Shown: positions 55,381-64,000 of the stretch, in pieces
Layout: the number at the start of each line of letters is the position of its first letter
How positions within the stretch are numbered: the first letter of the stretch is position 1
Origin: Gnetum montanum
Taxonomy: Eukaryota > Streptophyta > Gnetopsida > Gnetales > Gnetaceae
Direction: 5' to 3'
Length of the DNA stretch: 64,000 nucleotides
Assembly: GCA_015680685.1 (NCBI GenBank)
Contig: MNCI01017705.1
Location: forward strand, 84,628-148,627
Notes under the pieces: model-generated
The model's database searches: none
What the model saw: the letters and a program-made list of their open reading frames with translations, nothing else
Told to the model about the DNA's origin: nothing
Made by a program: the position numbers and the translations under genes

Positions 55381-58300
55381 AATTCCCATGCATCCACATT
55401 GGGGATACCATACTTAGCATGGATACATCCCTTCCACTCCAAAAAACCATTACAACTTAGTTGCTTACCATTTTTAACAACTTAAACCTACCTTTTTCAC
55501 CCTGGGAGACCAAAAAAGGGGTGTAACACTATCAAAATGGGAACACTTGGGTTTCCACACTAGGGAAACACTACCTAGCATGTAACAAAGTGGGGTGACT
55601 ATGGACCTTTAAACTTAGAAAGGGAAGAATGAATAAGTTCCCCAAATCGAACCTTTATGGAATAAAGCATGCACACAAATTTACATGGTTCCCCAAATTG
55701 GGTACTCCACACTTGGAGGGTAAATCGCAAGCACACCTTTGAAATTTGTTGCTCTCAAAATATGGTTGAAGGGTCTACACCTTGTACAATCTTCAAGCAT
55801 CTCTTTTAAGTGTTGTACTACAAGACCAATGACTCAACCCTACAAGGTCTCATTAGGCTTGGAAATGTGGTTTCAATGCTTCCACAACCTTTACAATCTT
55901 GAGCTTCACACCATAGTGTTGTACCATAGCACCAACAACTCAATCCTACAAGATCCTGACAAACTCAAGATCCTATAGGATAATATAATGAGGAGAAATA
56001 GAGAATTCTATTATTACAAATGATTATACCATGAATACAATAAGGCTTGCATATTTCCCAATGCACATCAAGTCTTCTTATAGCTACCATGTTTCTAAAT
56101 CCATCTCAAAACTCATGCAACAGCTAGCTAACATTCAATAATAGTCATGGGAGACATCTTTCTCATGCTTGAGACATCTCTTTGAATTTGAATTCAATAC
56201 TAGGAAGATGTCTTTGTTTCTTGAAACATGTTTTTCTGAAGTCTTCATTGTGAAAGACGTCTTTGGCTTATGGAAGGCATCTTTCTAGTACTGGCCTTCA
56301 TTCTATAAAGACGTCTTTGCATTGTGAAAGACATCTTTTTCTGAGAAAGATGTCTTATTCTTTCTAAAGATGTCTTTATCTAAGTTCACTCAAATTCTAC
56401 CAAGATGTCTGCTACTTCCCAAAGATGTCTTTCTTCATCTTCCTTTGTCTTTTGAATGCATTGTTCCTTCTCCATAGCCTTGATTCTCTGCATGCTTTGG
56501 TGATGATAACTTTGCTTGTACAATATCTGGTCCTTGTCCACATTCTTTGAATATTCATTTGAAGATCATGTGGGTGACCTCCTCCTTTGAGCTCTAAATA
56601 GTTCATTCCTTGTCCTCTTCAACACATCTTGGTTTCTAATGTATGTAGTCCTATAATCACAATAACTATACAACCATGCAAACAATCTTTAACTTCATTT
56701 GGTTAATTTTTTAACACACATCAAAACATACTAAAGGGTCCATAGTAACATTCATTCTTACCCCCCAGCATCCATTTAGGCCAACTTTAACCCCAAAGTA
56801 GGCCCCACATGACCTAGAACCCCTCCAAGCATTCCCTAGAACCTCACCAAACCTAGTAGAAACTAATTAAAATTGGTCAAAACCTTGGAATTTGGTAGTT
56901 CCACACTAGGGAAGGCTTCATCCATGTTGAGCATCTCATCCCCAAGGTGGATAGATAAGGGAAAGCTAAAAATAACCTAAATTGACTACCTAGTAGCCAT
57001 TTCTCAAAGCCTAGTGATCCTTAGACCCTACTGGAACCCTCTAGAGCTTTCAAAGACCTCAAAATTAGTCAAATATGGCCCAAAACTATCATCTCCCTTT
57101 CATCCATGTTGGGGCCATCATGCCCAATGTGAAATAAAGGGGTTAAACTACATGAGGCACTTAGGAGCCTCCAAATTGCTAGATCTTGACACTCAGTATT
57201 AACCGTCAACACTGGCAACCACAGAGACTAACATGCATGGTCAATTGAGCATTGAATTGGACTAGATTTGACTTTCTTGGTTCTTCCACACTAGGGGTGA
57301 TCTCTTCCATGTTGTCCAATGTGGAAAACTAGGAGGATTGGTTGGGAAATTCTATTTGAGTATCAAAAACAAGAAAACAACCTCAAAATTTCCTTGTACC
57401 TAACACCAAAACCTTCATAGCCCTTCTGGATGTCACTAGACTGTAAAAATTAGCAAACAATTAATTTCCTAAGGTTCTTCCATGCTAGGGAGGATCTCCT
57501 CCATGCTGAGCATTCCAATCTTAGTGTGAATGAAAGGGAAAAGCCAAAACTATTAAACTTTGTAGGCAAATTAACTTTTGGAAGCAACCCAAACCTTTCA
57601 GAAGTCATCTAAAACAACCAAAACTCATCCCCCTTGGATTCTCCACACTGAGAAGGATCCCATCCACACTGAGCATCCTAACCTTGGTGTGGATGAAGGA
57701 GGGAAGCCTAAAAACACTGTCATAGCCTTTAAAATAATTATATTTCAACCTTAAACATTAATATCCAACACCAGCAATCCTGTAGACACTCACGCATACT
57801 CAAAATTGCCAAAAAATAGTCAAAATCTTTCCCCCAATCTTCCATGCTAAGCATGGAAGCCCCAGCATGGAAAAAAGGGAAAAAGCCTAAAAACTACCTA
57901 ATAGCCTTTAGAATGATCAAATTTTGACATCATTTATTAGTAGTTGATACTTGCTACCTTAGAAGCTTACATGCATAGCCAAAAACATTAAAAATTAGCA
58001 AAAAAAACAAAAGGTCTCCTAATTCCTCTGTGCTGAGGACTCCCACTTCCATGTTGGTCAACATGGAAGAAAGGGGGAAATTTTGGGGAGACTATAAAAT
58101 AGCCTTCTAAGACCTCAAAAAATGCTAGAAAGCCCTCCATATGTCCTAGCACCATGTTTACATATCCTAAGACCCTAAGACTTGTTAAAATTGACCATGA
58201 ATAGCTAGAAAGCCTTTCCCCCTAATCTTCCATGTTGAGGATGGAAATCCTAGTGTGGAAAAACTAAGGGAACATCAAAAATCACTTCATAACCATTGTA

Positions 58301-59900
58301 GTGACCAAATTTTGACACCATGCATTAACAATCAACATTAGCAACCTCAAAAACTTACATGCATGGCCAAAAATGATGCAAATAACCAAAAAGATACTTT
58401 TCCATAGTCTTCCACACTAAGTATACTACCCTTAGCATGGAAAAAGAGGGGGAAAATAAAAATAACCATATAGAAAAACTCCAAGCTAGTCAAACTTTAG
58501 CTCAAACCTTAGTCCTAGACCCTTGCAACTCTAGAAGCTCACATGCATGACCGATTAAATTCAAAACTAGCCTAGATCTAAGATTTATGGCTCTTCTATG
58601 CTAGGGATCTTCTCCTACATATTGATCAACCTGGAAACTGAGGAGGGGGGGAACTCATTTGGAGCTCGTAAACACCTTAGAACAACATCAAATAAACTTA
58701 CATGCACTTTAGAACCCTGTCAGTAGCCATTGGAGCCTTCAAACCTCAGAAAACTAATCCCAAATGGCCAAAAGTGGTTCCCCCCTAGTCTTCCATGCTA
58801 AGACCTATCACCAATGTGGAAAAAGGGGGAAAGCTAAAACACCACTTGGGGGTACTCAAAATTGCCAAATTTTGACATGGAGACATAGCCCTCAACCTTA
58901 ACAACTCTGGAAGCTAACTTGCATAGTCAATTGTGATCTGAATTGGCCTAGATCTAGGATTCTTGCTTCATCCATACTAAAGGAGATCCCTTCCATTTTT
59001 GGCATCATGGAAATAAAGGGGAAAAGTTACTTTTCCACTTGTGATGGTAAAATAACACTCCCAGAAGCCAAAGATCTACGCCGAAGAAGCCTAGGACCTC
59101 ATAGCCTTAAGATTTTGCTCATTTGATCTCATTATAATCTCTTCATTCTCCCCAATTTCCACACTTGAGTAACTCCCCTGGCATGGAAATAAGGGGAAGA
59201 CCTTAAGTACCCTTGAACTACCTCCAAATGTGCTCAAAATCAGCTAGAAACTTGTAGAATCAAGGTTTATAGCCCTAGGGGCCTAGGAGCCCAATCAATA
59301 TGCTTTCGAACTATCTTGAATCCACAAAACAAGTGTTCCCCCATCTTTCCACGTTGGGGATACTATACTTAGCTTAGAAAAATGGGGTTATACATTTTCA
59401 CACCTAAAACTACCTTAGAATGCCTTAAAGCAAAGCTAGGGAATGCATAGCCCCCAGATCTAGGTTCCGATTGTCTATTTGATCCTATTTTGGCTTGAAT
59501 CTTAGTTATCCATGCTAAATCCCCTCTCTTCCATGTTGGCTAGCATGGAAACAAAGGGAAAGGCTTCAATACCTACTTTTTGACCTTTACAGACCTCCAA
59601 GGTGTTCAATTTTAATAGATTTGGCCCTATGCTACATTGGGGATGCCCCTGAACCTCAATTTTGGACCTTCGGATGGCCCCAAAGTTTACTTTCTCTAGT
59701 TTCCATGCTAAGGGTCCCTTCTTCCACATTGGCCAACATGGAAACAAAGGGGGGCCCTAGCATGGAAGCCTCAAAACTCTTGATTTCTAGCCCCAAAGAG
59801 CCCAGAAATAGCCTTGACCAATGCCTGAACTTACCTAATAGCCTTGTAGCCTCAAAACAAGACCCTCTTAGGCCTAAAACTAGAAAAACCTAATCAGTTT
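55381..59900. repeat. Degenerate ~185-bp tandem array, interrupted by a copia LTR
   Basis: An anchor like CTTCCATGCTAAGG, followed some 40 bases on by AGCATGGAAAAAGGGGGAAA, recurs near 56908, 57094, 57280, 57470, 57630, 57836, 58019, 58224, 58407, 58590, 58788, 58970, 59150, 59340, 59505 and 59690. Steps are mostly 180-206 bases, with two near 160. Weaker units lie at 55388 and 55549, left of the inserted LTR E9. The units are only loosely similar, so the array is old. It ends about 500 bases before the pol region of E10. The many short frames inside it are not genes. Confidence 0.75.
55602..56742 (-). repeat. E9: copia LTR inserted in the 185-bp array
   Basis: Same family as E5 and E7. On the minus strand the U3 has many AGATGTCT words (56150-56430). 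A doubled ~125-bp unit (55740-55970) and a GAACTTATTC-type end follow. The outer ends form an extended inverted repeat, ACTATGGACC on the left against GGTCCATAGT on the right. The G-rich GGGGGGTAAGAATGAA (minus strand, 56751-56766) next to its start may be a purine tract, but it may equally be array sequence. No clean 5-bp target duplication. Confidence 0.65.
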
Positions 59901-60109
59901 TTAACCTATATTAACCAAATTTTACTATAGTGTTTTGGCTTGTTTTTGGACTTGTGTTGCATTGTTGATCTTGTTGACCTTCTATGGCCTTTATACAACC
60001 TTATATGCTCTTTATTTGCCTTATTGTAGCTTTATTTGCCTTTGTTTGGCCTTTAAATGATATCGAATAATGGGTTTGACCTTCCTTGACCACTATTTAA
60101 CACCATATG

Positions 60110-60205
60110 ACCATGGCCCACTAAAGCCTTAAACTAGCATCATAGTCCACCAAGACTCTAAACTAGTATTAAGGCTTGCTAAGGCCTAAAACTAGCAAAA
60201 TTGTG
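60110..60205. repeat. Short array of GGCCTAAAACTAGC units upstream of E10 pol
   Basis: Three or four units (GCCTTAAACTAGCA, CTCTAAACTAGTA, GGCCTAAAACTAGCA) at 30-45-base steps. In element orientation this is the same core as both E4 arrays, and it again lies just upstream of the RT linker. Confidence 0.6.
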
Positions 60206-60435
60206 GCCTTTGTTGACCATTTGTAGCCTTATTTCTTATATTTTTCGATTTCTTAACCTTTATTTAACCTTTGTTAGCCACTATTATACTTTGTTCAATT
60301 GTCCTTACCTCATTAATGATCTTGGATGACCTTGTTTGCATTTGCTTTACATGTATTTTCATGATTTTATAGCATTTTACCATTATATATTCTCTTTTTC
60401 CCAAGTCCCACTTAATATGCTTTTGGCTAATGTGC

Positions 60436-61690
60436 AGGATCAAAGTATGAATACCTGGGAGAAAATCAACTTGCCTTTGTATCTACATGGACCTCATGGT
60501 AACGTTGAATGGTGTATTGACCCTAATTACCTAGATCTTGAGCTTGAGAGTCTTGTACATCATATAGCCTTAATAGAGAAACCTCTAGAATGCCTAAAAA
60601 CCTAGTCAAACCCCTGAACTTAGAGATAGGTGACATAACCTAAGGCTCTCTAGTTAAGATTCCTATCACCACACATAGTGGTGGGGAGAAAACCCTTAAA
60701 CTAAGTTCCTCACTAGAACCTCAATATGTTCAAGACATCACCAAGGTTCTACAAAGAAACATTAATGTCTTTGCCTGGTCATATAAAGGTATTCTAGGCC
60801 TAGACCCACACCTAGTATGACACAATGTCATACTAGACCCTAGCATTAGACCAGTTAAGTAAAACGTGCACAAAATTGAATCTAATTTAGTCTTGGAAAT
60901 TCGTGATGAGATCTCAAAGCTCTACCAAGCTAGTTTCGTTAGGGCTATTGACTATGTAGAATGAGTGTCCAACATAGTGGTAGTCCCTAAGAAAAATAAG
61001 AGTATTTGTATTTGCATTAATTTCCGAGACCTAAATAAAGCAACCAGCAAAGATGACTTTCTTTTACCTAGTATTGATAAGCTTGTCAATACTATGGCTA
61101 GACATGCCTTGTTGTCCTTTATGGATGGATTCTTGGGATTTAACCAAATTAGAATAAACCTAAAGCACCAACTTAGCACAACCTTTATGACCCCATGGGG
61201 GTACCTTGTTTTGCTATACTATGATGTCATTTGGTCTTAAGAATGCTAAGCCACCAATCAACAAGCCATGACCTATATATTCATTAATTACATGTTAGGT
61301 TTGCTCAATGATTACGTAGATTACATAGCCATTAAGACCAAAGTGGCCAATAACCATGCTAATGACCTAGACCTTATGCTTAAATGATGCCTCAAATATG
61401 AGCTTAGGCTCAATCCCAAGAAATGTGTCTTTGGTATCAAGACTAGTAAGATGCTTGGCTTTGTAGTCTCTGAAGCAGGGATATGTGTCAACCTTGATAA
61501 GGTTAATGCCATATCAAAATTAGTAGAGCCTATAAATATTAAGGAGCTTCAGGGATTACAAGGAAGATTATAGTTTATTTTTAGGTTTATTGCTAGGCTT
61601 ATAGATAAATTACAGCCCATGTAGCACTTACTTAAGAAAGGGCTTCATTGTGAGTGGACGGCTCAATGCTAAGTGACCTTTGAAAACCTT
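60436..61690 (+). pseudogene. RT: Reverse transcriptase of E10
   Basis: Linker with LPLYLHGPHGNV (60472-60500), then, through frame breaks: KLYQASFVRAIDYVE, IVVVPKKNKSICICINFRDL, DDFLLPSIDKLVNTMA, HALLSFMDGFLGFNQIRINL (first Asp kept) and TTFMTPWGY. The catalytic box reads YVDY (61313-61324): the second Asp is lost. It continues with RLNPKKCVFGI, GFVVSEAGI and GLQGRL. Stops at 60603, 60962 and 61238 and a frameshift near 61200 show a dead copy. Confidence 0.8.
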
Positions 61691-61699
61691 AAGAAAGAG

Positions 61700-62175
61700 T
61701 TGACACAGCTATCAATAGTCTATCCTCCATAAGAGGGTAAACCATTCTATATCTACCTTGCTATCTCTATACTATCATTGCCTCTCTACTCTATCAGAAG
61801 CATGATGATGGAGTAGAGATGCTAGTATACTACCTTAGTCATGCATTAGTTTCCCATGAGACTAGATATTCTAAAGTAGAGAAGTACTATCTAGCACTAG
61901 TCTTCTCATTAAAGAAAAGGATACACTACCTCTTCAAAAGCCGAGTCAACATCATTTGCAAGCACAACATACTTAGAGCCATAATGACCAACACTTATGA
62001 AAGTAGTCATATAGCCCAATGGAAAGCCATAATTGCAAAGTTTAACCTTCATTACAACTCTCAATCCTTAACAAAAGGTCAAGCTATAGCCATACAAATT
62101 GTAGTTTCACCTGTTGATGACCAAGTAGCCATAGATCTTGAATTCCTTGATGAACAAATTAGCATAGTTAGCTAA
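61700..62175 (+). pseudogene. RH: Ty3-type RNase H and connection of E10
   Basis: The open frame at 61819-62175 gives MLVYYLSHALVSHETRYSKV, then LALVFSLKKRIHYLFKSRVN, NILRAIMTNTYES and WKAIIAKFNLHYNSQ. These are the second half of the Ty3 RNase H and the linker to the second RNase H. The first half (61740-61815) is frameshifted. Confidence 0.75.
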
Positions 62176-62184
62176 GTGCCCAAG

Positions 62185-62800
62185 GATTATGAGGCAATCA
62201 TGTACTTTGACGAAGCTTCAACTGCCCATGGGGCTAGTGCTACTACCATTATAACATTTCCATTTGGTGAAATCTGACCCTTCACCTATTGTTTTGAGTT
62301 TCCATATACCAACAACATAGTGGAGTACAAGGGTTTGATCAAATGGATGATGGTAGCCTATTACCTAGGAGTTAGACACTTAGTGATTAAAGGTGATTCA
62401 CAACTTGTGGTTAACCAAGTAACCAAAGTCTATGCACGTAAAGCCAAACACTTACAACCATACTATGACCTAGAGAAGCAATTATTATAGCAATTTATAG
62501 ATGTTAATATCTAACACATATCCCAAAATAAAAATGTCATAGTCGATGCAACTGCAATGTTAGAATTTATTGTGACACCAAATGTGTTTAGTAAGTTTTC
62601 CACCTTAACCATAGATTGTGCTACTCCCATCACATAGAACACTAAGGATGCCTTTGTGGTCATCGTTAATATTGCTCCTTCTAGAAAGTGGTATGAAGAT
62701 ATCAAATTTTACCTTCTGCATGATGAATCCTCACAAGGCCTAACTACTGCTCAGAAGGATGTTGTACGCAAGTGATAGAAGTAGTATGTCATCATAGGTG
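62185..62800 (+). pseudogene. aRH: Second (archaeal-type) RNase H of E10
   Basis: IMYFDEAST (Asp), NNIVEYKGLIK (Glu), LVIKGDSQLVVNQVTKVYAR (Asp), NVIVDATAM (Asp): all four acidic positions of the RNase H fold can be read. It is followed by KWYEDIKFYLLHDESSQGL. Stops interrupt at 62278 and near 62490. Confidence 0.75.
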
Positions 62801-62829
62801 ATAACACATTATGTCAATGATCCTATGAT

Positions 62830-63790
62830 GGCATACTCCCAAAGTGCTTAGGTAAAATAGAAGCCAAGAAAATCCTAGAGAAGGTTCATGAGGATGTTTG
62901 TGGAGGACATATAGGATGGAGAGCTATGGCCACTAAGATTAGACAATAGGCTATTATTGGCCCCCTATGGAAAATGATTGCCTACAGAAGGTTAAGCAGT
63001 GTGACACATGCTAATGATATAGTAACCTTATACATGTACCACCAACTGAGTTACATGCCACTCAAATAATGTGGTCATTTTAATGATGGGGGTTGGATAT
63101 GATTAGATCCATAATGATGGGGGATGGATATGATTAGATCCTACAAAGCATTGTAGCTCATTTTGGCATATGGCCATAGTTATAAATAATAAACCATAAT
63201 TTAGCAACCAAGAAAGAAAATATTTCAGTCACAACCAAGTTATCAAGCATTCTTTTTCATTACCTTATTACCCTCAAGTAAATGGACAAGCGGAAGCAAG
63301 TAACAAGGCCATCATCAACTTGCTTAAGAAGATGCTTAATAATAACAAGCACAAATGGCACTAGTGGCTTATCCATGTACTATGGGCATATAGAACAACC
63401 TATTGCATGGCAATTGGTATGACCCCTTATAGCTTGGTTTATGGTTCCAAAGCTATTTTACCTCTTAAATTGTAGGTGCCATTACTCTAAGTATCCTTGA
63501 CTAACTTCATCAATGATGAGTAGAGTAAGGAGTTATAGACAGTAGCCTTGGACTTAGTGGAGGAGCAACATATGCAAGCGCTTACTCACATGGAGCAGTA
63601 TCAAGAGAGGCAGAAGTGGTAGCATTACCATAACTTGACCATGCATAAGATCAAGAAAGGTGACTTAGTCCTTAGAGCTAACTATGAGCATGCAGACAAA
63701 TTCTCAACCAACTAGGAAGGGTACTTCATTGTAAATGTGAAGATTGTAACCCATGGAGTGAAATCTCACATATTCCATACTTTTGGGGCT
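62830..63790 (+). pseudogene. IN: Integrase of E10 with internal duplication and loss
   Basis: Zinc region starts EKVHEDVCGGHIGWRAMATK (62878-62937). The core start (GLDMIRS) falls in a 31-bp tandem duplication (63081-63111 and 63112-63141). The part with the second Asp is damaged or missing (63140-63240). The reading then resumes with [20 protein letters not shown] (Glu kept), WAYRTTY and YSLVYGSKAILPL, and ends with GDLVLRANYEHADKFSTN (63660-63710). Confidence 0.8.
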
Positions 63791-64000
63791 GAAAAATGCC
63801 TCATAAGTGGTCAAAGCCTCATTCTCCAAGTGAAAAAAAGTCACCTAGTATCTATATTTAGGCTTGGGGGATCAAAAATGCCTTTTGGAATGCCAAAAAT
63901 GGTAATTTGATGGGTTTTATGTGAGGTATACATTTTTTTACGTTGGAAACACTTGCAGGGTGTAGATCTCACCTACCCCTAGTGTGGAGAGGTGGGGGGT

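Larger units (their letters stand above)
60060..64000 (+). mobile_element. E10: second Tat element, pol and 3' side (runs off the right edge)
   Basis: From 60436 the plus strand gives the protease/RT linker, reverse transcriptase, RNase H, second RNase H and integrase in the order of E4. Gag, protease and LTRs are not found in the window. After integrase (about 63780) comes a purine-rich stretch (AGTGTGGAGAGGTGGGGGGT at the last bases) that resembles the 185-bp units upstream. Confidence 0.8.

Noticed and set aside
59502-59893. Frames of 81 and 90 residues on opposite strands
   Set aside because: Both fall within the 185-bp tandem array and repeat its units (FPCWPMWKKG-like twice in one frame).
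62511-62705. 64-residue minus frame
   Set aside because: Shadow of the second RNase H of E10 read on the plus strand.
1-64000. tRNA, rRNA, riboswitch, origin or bacterial-type regulatory sites
   Set aside because: Nothing with the needed conserved arms or motifs was seen. Tracts resembling tRNA ends are primer-binding sites next to LTRs.

Overview
This window looks like a stretch of a large, transposon-packed plant nuclear genome, probably a seed plant. It is AT-rich and I can find no ordinary host gene. Nearly every recognisable piece belongs to an old, decayed LTR retrotransposon. The signs are plant-type Ty3/gypsy OTA clade domains (Tat reverse transcriptase, dual RNase H, integrase; Athila-like gag with a tRNA-Asp-type primer site) and plant Ty1/copia pieces with a tRNA-iMet-type primer site. 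Most coding frames carry several stops and frameshifts. Four single N bases mark assembly joins.

Layout. (E1) 1-3814, minus: an Athila-like element entering from the left edge, with 5' LTR, primer site and gag. (E2) 3835-about 6014, minus: a short broken copia element. (E3) about 6530-10316 continued at 26484-about 29470, minus: an Athila-like element with integrase, accessory ORF (aORF) and 3' LTR. It is split by (E4) 10317-26483, minus: a 16-kb Tat element with both LTRs, primer site, polypurine tract and a perfect 5-bp target duplication. (E5) 30248-31364, minus: a copia LTR. (E6) 32591-41869, plus: a complete 9.3-kb element with two 859-bp LTRs that carries gag and the aORF but no pol. 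It sits inside a decayed repeat region (31365-32590 and 41870-about 45280). (E7) about 45283-50519, plus: a copia element with gag and an aORF but no pol. (E8) 51560-53085, minus: a Tat fragment. (E9) about 55602-56742, minus: a copia LTR lying in a degenerate ~185-bp tandem array (to 59.9 kb). (E10) about 60060-64000, plus: a second Tat pol, running off the right edge.

Two patterns tie the elements together. First, E3, E6 and E7 carry, downstream of gag or pol, an aORF whose N-terminal domain looks related in the gypsy and the copia elements; in E3 and E6 it is followed by a proline run and a long coiled coil. Second, just upstream of the aORF in E3, E6 and E7, and at the matching place in E1, there is a TATA-like box preceded by the palindromic motifs that each element carries in its own LTR promoter. 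This suggests an internal, LTR-derived promoter for the aORF, and it is my best candidate for something undescribed.

The Tat element E4 shows a different device. Between protease and reverse transcriptase, on the opposite strand, it holds an intron-containing gene-like sequence. Antisense introns would not be spliced out of the element's genomic RNA, so they could survive retrotransposition. Short ~30-bp arrays flank pol on both sides in E4, and related repeats lie upstream of pol in E10.
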